A stretch of DNA of 64,000 nucleotides, from contig CM039463.1 of NCBI GenBank assembly GCA_022414725.1, forward strand, positions 22,391,511 through 22,455,510, in the 5' to 3' direction. The notes under the pieces are model-generated. The model saw only the letters and a program-made list of their open reading frames with translations, was not told the origin of the DNA and did no database searches. The position numbers were made by a program, and so were the translations under genes. Each line of letters starts with the position of its first letter. Position 1 is the first letter of the stretch. The stretch comes from Microglena sp. YARC (lineage: Eukaryota; Chlorophyta; Chlorophyceae; Chlamydomonadales; Chlamydomonadaceae). This document shows positions 24,604 to 37,000 of this stretch, one piece after another.

Positions 24604-25502
24604 ACGCCCACACACACACACACACTCTCCCTGCCCCCCCCCCCCCCCCCCCCCCCCCTCCCCCTGACTGCACACAAAATCCAGACACTAAAAAAAACTC
24701 AAAAATCTGGGGAAAAGATGACTAGAACCTTCCATCCCTCAGTATTTACGTTCACATGTGTATGTATGCATGTTACAGTCCAGAGATGGCGAAAGGGACT
24801 CGAAAGAGGCTAAAGGACTCGCCCCAACCGAGACAAAAAGGACTAAAGGGCTAAAATAGTATTCTGCTACCTACCTTTCAGTAACTAAGCAAAGATCCCA
24901 ATGCCCCCTCCTGCATTCCAGACGAGCACACACACATACACAGCCCAGACACACACACAGAAACCCACAAAAAATATACCCTCCCTGCCCCCGCACCCCC
25001 CACCCCACACACACCACATGCTGCCTACCTTTCAGGAACGAAGCCAGGAGTGTGGAATGCCTCTGTAGCCCCCCCCCTCCCCCCCTCTACCCACCCCACC
25101 AGCTGCCTACCTTTCAGGAACTAAGCCAGGAGCGTGGAATGCCTCTGTAGGAGCAAAAGCTTGTCGGCAGTTTCTGCCATAGAGTTGGGAGTACAACTGG
25201 CCACAAGTCGAGGTGAAGCCTTGAAAGAGGGTTCGATTAGAATCTGCGTTGGGGCCCCGGTCTGCACTCATCCATAGCAACTGCCATAGGGAGTCACGCA
25301 GCAAGGCTAGGAATCCTGTCAAGGGCAGGGGGGGGGGGGGGGGGGGAGTGTGTGTGTGTGTGTGTGTGTGGGGGGGGGGGGGGGTATGCGCTCATCTAAA
25401 GCAACTGCTATAGGCAGTCTCGCATCAAGGCTATGAATCGAGGGGGGGGGGGGGGGGGGTATGTGTGTGTGAGGTGGTGGTGGTGGGTCAGGGAGGGTGT
25501 GT

Positions 25503-25543
<41 letters not shown>

Positions 25544-28019
25544 GGGGGGGGGGGGGCAGGGAGGGTATGTCTGCCTTAGCCGCCTTTTCCATGAGAGAAT
25601 GGCGGGAACACGGCCGTAAATAAATACCCTGCCCCCCTCAACTTCACGCCTTATTATGAGGCGTGAGGTTGAGGGGGCCAGCCCTATGCGTGCACTGGGA
25701 CCAACCACCAATGGTTTGCCATAAATAAATACCCTGCCCCCCTCAACCTCACGCCTTATTATGAGGCATGAGGTTGAGGGGGCCAGCCCGTTTGCTTGCA
25801 CTGGGCCCAACAACCAATGGTTTGCCGTATCTTGCTTGCAACCCGCCATCTAAGTAATGATAACGCCTGGTGCTGCATGGTATTAAGGGAGCCCCGTCTT
25901 ATGGCGGTAGGGAACGGGCTGCTACTTCACCTGGACAAAGCTACCATGGCGGTTGACAGCGACTGCAAACACTTAAGCGCAGCGGTGGGGATTCGAACCC
26001 GGCACCTATGTCGTTCAAGCCGCTCTGCTACTGAGCCATTCGTTGAACAGGCATTGCATATGGACAACTAAAAAAAGGAGATCCTTCTAAATTTCAAATT
26101 TCAAATTTCAAATCACACTTGCAAAATAAATTCGAAAACATATTGTTTTAAAATACTTTTCTTTACACATCCACATCTGAAGTTAGATTTTGATTTTGGA
26201 TTGGTGGGTAAATTCTCAAGTTGGGAGGTGGGATTAGGACAATGGGAGGCGAATTTTCGAGTTGAACTGCTTTTCCAGTAAATTCCGAGGCCAAGGCTGA
26301 AGCGCAGCCTCCGACCTTGTGGTAGGGTTTGATAAGCCTTTCTGCAACTGAGCCATTCGTTGAACGGGGATCACCTGCCATCTAAATGTATGGTGCATTA
26401 CAGTATGTGTACGTATGTTGCTCCAAGGGTACCTAAATAGGCTCAAGGGACTTGCCAAACCATTATATCAGCGGGGCCCTAAAACGAAAAAAGCGCTGAT
26501 GAACTGACCCCCAAACAATCATTTTACCGACGGGGCCCTAAGTTTGTGTTGCAGTGATAATGTAATTGAACAATTAACAGTCAGTTGTGCAGCCTATCAT
26601 CATCACAATCATCACCACCACCATCTTCACCATCATCATCATCATCATCACCACCATCTTCACCATCATTATCACCATCACCACCATCTTCACCATCATC
26701 GTCATCACCACCACAACCATCGTCACAAGCATCACAAGCATCACCACCATCATCTTCACCATCATCGTCACAATCATCATCACCACCATCACAATCATCA
26801 TCATCATCATCACAATCATCACCACCACCATTTTCACCATCATTATCACCACCATCATCATCATCATCATCACCACAACCATCATCATCATCACCACCAT
26901 CACCACCATCATCATCATCACTTTCATAACCACCACCACCATCATCATCACCATCATACCCATCGCCATCATCACTATCATCACTATCATTACCACCACC
27001 ATCTTCGCCATCATCATCATCACCACCACCATCTTCACCATCACCACCACAACCATCATCATCACCATCATATCCATCGCCATCATCACCACCACCATCA
27101 TCACCACCATCACCATCAGCAGCATCACTTACCGGCTTGAGGGCAGTCTGGGTTGTAGAGCTGCAGGAGAGGGAGTGGTCTCTGCCGGATATAGAAATCG
27201 TCTAGCTCAGACGTCATCATCTGGTTGGACGCCACTAGCGCACACACATGCAAGGGGATAAGCCAGCCAGGGGCACTAGACCCACCGCCTCGTCCAACAG
27301 CGGCAGCGGTACCCTTACTCACACTCGATGCTGACGTGGTGCCACCCGCACCCCCGCCCCCTTTTCCTCCCCCACCCCAACCCCCACCAACCCCAACCCC
27401 ACTTGCTGCTGACGTGGCAGCCCCCCCACCCCCTCCCCCACTGGTACTGGCTTCCCCAGAGCTGCGTGCGTTGTACGACGAGGGTGGCGGGCTGACAGCG
27501 GGGATGTTGGAGCTAGCTGCAGCTTCTGGGGTGTACCAAGACATCTGGCCTGATGCTGAGCTGGATGCCCCTCCAGATGACGCGTAGCCTCTCGACTCGG
27601 CCACCCGGCATCCCTGTAGCACAGAGAACCAAAGGCGCTCCACGAAGTTGGCTGGCACTGCCACCGTCAGGAGCACGAAGTAGCGGTAGGCAGGGATGAG
27701 GGTGAGGGAGTGGAGTAGCTGGCACAGAGCCTGCGCACCCTCCGCGAATCTCAGGTGTGAAGGGAGGGAACCTGCTGCTGCTGCTGCTGCTGCTGCTGTT
27801 CCAGGCTGTAGCAGGCCAGCCGCCGCCTGCTCAGTGCTGTTGCTACACGGAAGCAATACGCTGATCAACTGGCAAAGCAGCTGACGAACAGGGCGGTTGT
27901 GAATGAGGTGCACCTGCATACAGGCAGGTGTAATGTTTAGGTGTAATGTTTATAATCAGTGCAGAGGGTCATTTACACACCCTCTCCCCCCACATCTCCT
28001 CTGTCTCTGTCTCTGTCTT

Positions 28020-28071
<52 letters not shown>

Positions 28072-31000
28072 CCCCTCCCTCCCCCTCTTTATTACATACA
28101 TCTGTCTGACATGCTGAGCAGATATGTTGAAGAAAACAGATCAGGCATGCAGGCAGATGTGTTCAAGAAACAGATCAGGCATGCAGGCAGAAGTAATGAA
28201 TACATAAATGTTACGCCTTCAGGCTTGAGGTTGAGGGGGGCCAGCCCGTTTGCTTGCGCTGGGGCCAACCACCAATAGGGGTGAAACAGGGTTTAATTAA
28301 TATATAAATAGTACATCTTATTACAAGGCTTGAGGTTGAGGGAGCCAGCCTGTTTGCTTGCGCTGGGGCCAACCTTCAATAGGGTGAAACAGGGTTTAAT
28401 CAATCAATCAATCAATCGATCGATCAATCAATCGATCGATTCAATCAATCAATCAATCATAAAAACATACATCAATAAATAAATGGTACATCCTATTACA
28501 AGGCTTGAGCTTGAGGAGGGTTGGCAGATGTAGTGTTCATATCAGTGATTTTGTGTTCAAATCTGTGAGTGGGTTTTTTCTAGCTTGATGGTTTTAGGCC
28601 TTCTCCAGGGACAGCGTTTTATTGCTCATGTAGCTTTTTATATATATTTGTAGCTTTATAGGGGGGGGGGGGGGGGACGATTTTAATTAACTTGGTTATA
28701 GCAATAATTCCGCTAAAACGTCGTCAAAACCAGCGACCGCTATACATATATCGAGGAAAAATCCCTGGCTCAATATATATGCATATGTCTGGCATGCTTG
28801 GCAGATATGTTCAAGACAAGTCCTAGGCAGCGCCGCAAGCGACACGGACAATTGGCGGAGAGTGCTGGCAACGGAATCGAGCGGACCAAAGCGAGTTAGT
28901 TACAAGACCGTTGGCTGACGTGTCAGGCTTCCTCTCTGGGGGGCGGTCTGATGGACAACGGGGTGAATCTGGGGGATCCCGCCCCCCAGAAGGGAGGCTC
29001 CGTCAAAATGTTAGGCATGAAAGTGGATGTGGGAGCTGATAGTTGGGCAGAAGAATGGGAAGATGCGTTTGCTTGTTGCAGTGCAAGGGGTGCAAAGCAA
29101 AATAGGCTTGCCCAACCTTGGAATTGGGAGGGGCTAAAAAGAAAAAGCAATGATGAACTGAACCTCAAACGATCATTCAACAGTGGCCAGAAATTCGTGC
29201 TGCAGTGGTAATTTTATTTTGCACACACACACACACACACACACGCACACACCTGCAACTAATTTTGCACACACACACACACAAACATGCACACACCCAC
29301 GCAGTAACAATCATTCAACGGTGGCCCTAAATCCGTGCTGTAGTGGTAATTTTATTTTGCACACAAACACACACACGCACACACACATACACACGCACAC
29401 ACCTGCAACTAATTTTGCACACACACACACACAAACATGCACACCCACGCAGTAACAATCGTTCAACGGTGGCCCTAAATCCGTGCTGCAGTGGTGATTT
29501 TATTTTGCGCTTCTCATTGCATTTTTTAGTAAGAGAAGATACAGCCCTGGGTATCATAAGTAGGGAACGGCAATATGATATCATTTAACATATATTGTCA
29601 TCATATCATACGATATATATATATATATATATATCATACCATATAATATCATGTCATCATATGATATCGTATGATGCCGTCAGTCTGACTTGGCTAAAGC
29701 TACCATGTATATACAATATCATATGATGCAAATTGCATGATATCGCATGATATCATTCTTGCCATTGTTCATTGTTCATTTTTCAACATCATATGATATG
29801 CGGTTCCTTATCACAAGCCAACCCTCACTTCACTTTATTGCAATTTCACTAGAACCCTGTCAGGGTGTCCTTGGGGACTCCAAAATATGCCTCATAAGAC
29901 GCAGCCGGTTTCAAAAGCCTACAACACAACGGACCCTACCAAATCTATGTCTATTATTAATTGTATACAACTTGCAGTATTTTTGCACATTCTAGCTCGG
30001 GAGTAATCCAGAATATCAAATATTAAAAAATATAATTGTGACACGACATGTAGCGTGTAGAACAACCCTGAACACCAGTGCCCTACCAGTCCAACCAGCT
30101 CAAAGCAGACCATGCTGTCATTAGGCAGCTGCAGTCAGGTGCCACCCGAGTCAATCCTCACACCACTGGTAATCTCACTGAAAAGATGCCCTACCTGCCC
30201 TACCAGCCCCACGGGGGGCAGTGCGTCGCACTGGGGTCACACCGAGTCGCTCAATTTGCGACGCATTGCACGAAGAAAAACAAAAGTGGCCTTACAACAC
30301 TGGTAATCTCACTGAGCACCTGCCCTACCCGCCCCACGGGGGGCAGCGCGTCGCACTGGGGACACACCGAGTCGCTCAATTTGCGACGCATTGCACGAAG
30401 AAAAACACAAGTGGCCTTACACCATTGGTAATGTCACTGAGCACCTGCCCAACCTGTTCAACAAGCTCAGAGCAGACCTTGATGTCCTTATAAATGCTCC
30501 CCTGGCCCCCCCCCCGGCCTCCGCGCTCTGCGGGATTTGGGGGCAGCGCAACGCACTGGGGTCACTCAATTTACAACGCGTCGCACGAAGAAAAACAAAA
30601 GTGGCCTTACAGCTCTGGTAATCCCACTGAACACCTGCCCTACCTGCTCAACAATCTCAGAGCAGACCATGATGTTCTTAGAAATACCCCCCTGACCTCA
30701 CCCGGGCTCTGCGCTCTGTGGGGTTCAGGGGCAGCGCGTCGCACTGGGGTCACCCCGATTCGCTCAATTTGCAACGCGTCGCACGAAGAAAAACAAAAGT
30801 GGCCTTACAGCTCTGGTAATCCCACTGAACACCTGCCCTACCTGTTCAACAAGCTCAGAGCAGACCATGATGTCCTTAGGCAGCTGCAATCTAGTTTCAC
30901 CAGAGCTGCTTGCCTCAGCCATCTTTTGCAAGGGCTCACTGCCCTGCCTCCCCTGCTGCCTGCTGCTGTCGTCGCCGTCGTCACCGTCGCTGCTGTAGCG

Positions 31001-34000
31001 TGCACGTGAAGAGGTTGGGTGTGAGGTGGAGGGTGGAGGGGGATGTGTTTGAGTGCTGATTAGGACGGAGGGTGAAGAGGTTGGGTGTTAGGTGGGGGGT
31101 GGAGGGGTGTGTGTTTGGTGAGGTGATGAGTGGTGGTGGTGGTGGTGTGCTGCGGGTGTACGTTCTGGTGGTAGTGGTGTATTACTGTGGTTGTGGTGGT
31201 GGTGGTGGTGGTGGTGGTGGTGGTGGTGGTGGTGGTGTATTAGGTGGGAACCAAAAGTGATGTGGTTGTGTATTGAGTGTGGCACTAATGATAATAATAA
31301 TAATAATAATAAATAAATAAATAAATGAATAAATAAATGAATAGAACGCCTTATTACGAGGCGTGAGGTTGAGGGGGGCAGCCAGTTTGCTTGCACTGGG
31401 TCTACCACAATGTGATAATCGTTGTTGGGTTCACTATTTTTTCCGACAATGCCTCGCCATACCATCGCTGCATGGCGACGCATGGGTCTGGCTAAACTAG
31501 TCAGAAATGCCCCCCAAAACACCTCGGGCTCCGCAGGGTTTGTGGGGCAGCGCCTCGCACTGGGGTTGCATCGAGTCGCTCATTTTGCGACGCGTCGCAC
31601 AGAAAAACAAGTTCTATGCAGCGTCGCAAGGGATGCTAAACATTGGCGGAAAGTGTTCGCGACAGAGCGACAGGTGGCAACAGAAGCGAGTTAGTTACAA
31701 GACCGTTGGCTGACTTGTCAGGCTTTGTCTCGGTCAGACGGTCGGTCGGTCGGTTGGTCGGTCGGTCGGTTGAACTGACAAATGGATAACCCTGGGGGCA
31801 TTTCTGAAAAAACAGTTGTTGGGTTAGGAATGAAGCGCCTTGATCTCCTTCCCTTTCCCGGTGACGAATTTGTGCAGTGCTAATCCTGAACCCTAAACCC
31901 TCACCTCTCCCGGTGACGAGTTTGTGCAGTGCCAACCTTAAACCCTAAACCCTCACCTCTCCCGGTGACGAGTTTGTGCAATGCTGTTGTCAGACTTCTG
32001 GACAGCCCCCACAGCCGAGGCGGGCAGGAACGGGGATACTGGCAGCAGCGACAGGAGCGTGTCTGTGACGCGGGTCAGATGGAGGGCAGTGGTCTGCACA
32101 GCAGCAGAAGGAAACGCTGCTTGGTTTTGCACAGCAGAAGAAGGAGAGGCGGCTTGGCTTGGTACATCAGCAGCAAAAGGACAGGCGGCTTGGGCAAGTG
32201 ATGGCGAGGACGTGGAAGCTCCTGGGAAGGCCTCTGAGGGCACACTTTCCCGCGGGCTGACGGCGGGCTTTTTGTCGGCCAAGAGGGCAGAGCCGACTGA
32301 GAGGATGTTTCCCAGCAGGGCTGCCGCGCACACGGCCTGGCCGCCCTCCAGGGAGGCGGGCAGGGTGGCGAGGATGGTGGCTGCGTTGAGGAGGCCTCCA
32401 CTCTGCCGTGTTGGGGTGGGGGTGGGGAGTTGGGGGGGGGGGGGGGGGGGGGGTAGGGGTAGTGTTTGTGTGTGTGGGGGGGGGGGGAGGGGGGGAGGAG
32501 GAGGCCTCTACTCTGCCCATTTGGGAAGAGGGGGGGGGGGAGGTAAAACACTAATTAATAAAGCGTGCAAATACAATGATAAATTCCCAAATATGTAATT
32601 TCATTTTTACTTCTTAAATATTGGGGGAGGGGGGAGGTCCAGACTTATCAGGACAAACCACCCTGACTTATCACCCTGACTTACCAAATCACGACTGCTA
32701 AACGTGGACATTAAAGGGGGGAACTATTCAATAATTTACACACCTGTTCGTATATTGGTACAGTCCAGGGGTAGGCAAAATAGGCTAAAGGAACTTGCCC
32801 AGCCGTGTCTGCAGCACAAACTCAGGGCGCCCGTCGGTAAAATGATTGATTGGGGTTCAGTTCATCAGTGCTTTTTCGTTTTAAGCCTTTCCTGCCACGG
32901 ATAGGCAAGTCCCTTTAGCCTATTCGGCCTACCCCTGGACTGTACACGCAACACACACACACCTGTGCATGCATCTAGATAGCAACATACAAACTCACCT
33001 GCGCATGCATGTATACATACACACACCTGTGCATGCATCTAGATAGCAACATACATGCACACACCTGTGCATGCATGTATACGTACACACACACCTGTGC
33101 ATGCATCTAGATAGCAACATACACACACACCTGTGCATGCATCTAGATAGCAACATACATACACACCTGTGCATGCATGTATACATACACACACCTGTGC
33201 ATGCATCTAGATAGCAACATACACACACACCTGTGCATGCATCTAGATAGCAACATACACACACACCTGTGCATGCATCTAGATAGCAACATACATGCAC
33301 ACACCTGTGCATGCATGTATACATACACACACACCTGTGCATGCATCTAGATAGCAACATACACACACACCTGTGCATGCATCTAGATAGCAACATACAA
33401 ACTCACACCTGCGCATGCATTTATACATACACACACACCTGTGCATGCATCTAGATAGCAACATACACACACACCTGTGCATGCATCTAGATAGCAACAT
33501 ACAAACTCACCTGCGCATGCATGTAGATGGCAACATACATACATACATACATACATACATGCATGCATGCATGCATGCATGCATACATACATACACCTTC
33601 GCATCTATGTAGATAACAACATACATACATACATACATACATACATACATACATACATACATACATACATACATACATACATACATACATACACACACCT
33701 GTGCATGCAGCTCGGTGAAGACGTGTTTCACAATGTGGGAGGCAATGGGGTGAAGGGAGGGGGCGCGCTTCCACAGGAGCGGGACGAAGAGGAGCTGTGT
33801 GAGGCCTTGCCTCGCGCGTGGGGTCCCACACCGCTGTGATTGCTGCGGAGGGGGGCCCAGCTTGGAGCTGCCTGCTAGGAACCTTGCTGTGAGCTGAGTG
33901 CAGAGCATCTCGATGTATGACTTGTGGCTCGACTGGAGAAAAGAACGTGGGCAAGTGGGCAGGCAAGTGGGTAAGCTGATGAGGTTGGGGAGGTGGGAGT

Positions 34001-37000
34001 GGGGAGGGTGTGTGTGGGGGGTGGGGTGGGGGGTGGGGGGGGGTAAGGAAGAGTAGGTTAGGGATGGGTGAGTGGGGTTGGTAAGACAGCAGAGTTGAGT
34101 TGGGCAGAGCCTAGACAGAGGAATATAGGAACCTTACAGTGAGCTGAGTGCAAAGCAGGCCGATTTACGAATTGTGGCTTGACTGGAGTAGAGCGAAAGT
34201 GGGTAGGTGCGTAGGTGGGAGGGGAGTTGGGAAGTAAGGTTAGGTGTGTTGGGATGGGTGAGTGGGGTTGGTAAGACAGCAGAGTTGAGTGGGGCAGATC
34301 ATGGATAGAGGCAAGCTCTATTAGAGCATTGTCATACGCAGACAATGACGTCCATGATTCTGAGCGTGTTGGGATGGGTGAGTGGTGTCGGTGTGGTAGC
34401 AGAGTCTAGAGTGGCCTGGACAGAGGTAGGCTGTATTTGAGCGTCAGTCATTGAGTCATATGCAGGGTACTACTTCTTGCCAAATTGGTCAGCGCTTGAA
34501 GCGCACAAACTTCAAATTGGTCAGCGCTTTTTAGTGCAAAAAGCGCAAAAATTGCGCGCTGCACCCACAGGGGGTTGAAAAAACTGTGCGAAACGCGCAG
34601 AGGGGCTCGAAAAGGCAGAGCGGCACCGCGCTGCCGCGCGCGCTAGTACCCTGGTCATATGCAGGCAGACAAAGAAGTCCTTGCTGTTAAAAAATAACTA
34701 TAACGCCTGGTGGGGCCCTGAGTGCCTGCTACAGTGATAATTATAGTGGTTACAGGTAATGAAAGCAATGACAACGCCTGCTGGGGCCCTGAGTTCGTGC
34801 TACGGTGATAATTATGGTGGTTATGGGTAATGAAAGCAATGACAACGCCTGCTGGGGCCCTGAGTTCGTGCTACAGTGATAATTATGGTGGTTATGGGTA
34901 ATGAAAGTAATGACAACGCCTGCTGGGGCCCTGAGTTCGTGCTACGGTGATAATTATGGTGGTTATGGGTAATGAAAGCAATGACAACGCCTGCTGGGGC
35001 CCTGAGTTCGTGCTACAGTGATAATTATGGTGGTTATGGGTAATGAAAGTAATGACAACGCCTGCTGGGGCCCTGAGTTCGTGCTACTGTGATAATTATG
35101 GTGGTTATGGGTAATGAAAGCAATGACAACGCCTGCTGGGGCCCTGAGTTCGTGCTACGGTGATAATTATGGTGGTTATGGGTAATGAAAGTAATGATAA
35201 CCCCTGGTGGGGCGTGGTATTAAGGGAGCCCTGTCTTGCGGCGGTAGAGGACGGGCTGCTACTTTACCTGGACAAGATGACAGCGACCGCGAACACTAAA
35301 CACACCCGTAGGGATTCAAACCCCGCACTTCATGGTGAACAAAAAGAATAGCCAAGGGCAGGCAGCACCATATAAAGCATTGCCACCACCACCAGCACCA
35401 ACAGCACCATTACCAGCATCAGGACCACCTCCAACATCACCACCACCACAAGTTCACAAACAAGACTATACCAGATCCTCAACCTTACCTGCACATCGAT
35501 AAGCTGCATCAGCAGCTCCGCGAGCTTTGTGAACATGCCTCCATGTACCAAGGCAGTCAACAGGGCTGTGCTGAGAGAGGCGCAGACTGCTGTGGCTGCA
35601 CCCGAGTTGGCGGCCCACTGCTCCGGTGAGGGCAACATGATGAGTGTCTCTATCAAGGTCCCAGCAGGGAGGGACACGGAGCTTTTGGCGGGTCGTGGAC
35701 TGGCTAAGACTGTCTGGAAATTACCCCTGCAAGCAAAGCCAAGCCAATTATAAGTATGATTAGGTGCACACTAGGCAGCTAGGTACCTAGGAAGCCAAGC
35801 CAAGCTGATAAGTATGATTAGGTGCGCACTAGGTAGCTAGGCACCTAGGAAGGTAAGGTAAGGTAAGGTAAGCCAAGCCAAGCCAAGCCAAGCCAAGCCA
35901 AGCCAAGTCAAGCCAAGCCAATAAATATGATTAGGTGCAGACTAGGCAGCAAGGTACTTAGAAAGTTAAGCCAGAACCCTAAACCCTACCCGTTGTCAGG
36001 TTCACAATTTCTGACCTGCAGCCTTGAAAGCCTTCAGGCGCAGTAGTGGTCAGCCAAAGCAAAAAACACAGTAACCATCCCCCAGTGCAAGCGACCTGGA
36101 AGGTTCCCTCAACCCCACGCCCCATGACAAGGAAATTTGAAAAATAGTACACCATGCCAAAGACGTGAGATTGAGGGAACCCTCTCGTTTGCATGCATGT
36201 GCACATACTGGAGAATGGCCACGATGTTGGCAACCAGTGCTCAACTTACCGTTGCGCCATCAAATATTTCAGACATACCACTAGCAACATTTGCATGTGT
36301 AACAACAACTCAATGCTTTTTGGCGGAGCCCCTCCTTCTGGGGGGCGGGAGCCCCCAGGGTCACCCTGTTGTCTGTCTGTCTGTCCGACCAAGACGCAGC
36401 CTGACATGCCAGCCAACCGTCTCGCAACTAACTGGCTCCATTCCGTTGCCACCTGTCGTTCAGTTGCCAACTCTCTCCACCAATTTCCGCGTAGCTTGCG
36501 ATGCTGCATAGGACTTGACTTTTCAGCTAAGATCTACGAGCTTTTTAGCTCCCCTGACTGGCTATTCAGCCAAACCTGAGGCAACCTAGTGCACCTATAC
36601 GCCGACACAATCAGCTGTCCAGAACTGCTGAAATAGTTTGGCGTAGCCCAGCGGCTGGCTCAGGGAGCGGCCTAGAAGCTGCCAAGAAAAGCCGAAAAGA
36701 AAGGCTCTGTTACCACTACACAAGAGCTCATCCCTCAATCTCATTGACCCAGCTACCACACGCATGAGAGGGCCCACCCAACACACACGTGTGTGTGACA
36801 TGTTGGTGCTTGGGTCTCTCCACTTTATTGCACATGGCGTTATTGCATATTGCATATTGCGTTATTGCATATTGCATATTGGATAATTGCATATTGGTTA
36901 CTTGCATATTGCATATTGCGTTACTGCATATTGCGTTATTGCATATTGGTTAATTGCATATTGCTTTATTGCAACTTGCGTTATTGCAAGTTGCATATTG

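Noticed and set aside
25985..26057. Functional tRNA gene
   Set aside because: A and B boxes are present, but no acceptor stem or anticodon arm pairing was convincing, and the unit is joined to a repeated body, so a SINE head is more likely.
26544..27261. Poly-His, poly-Ser and Met/Val-rich ORFs
   Set aside because: CAT/CAC trinucleotide array next to the exon G donor, not a gene.
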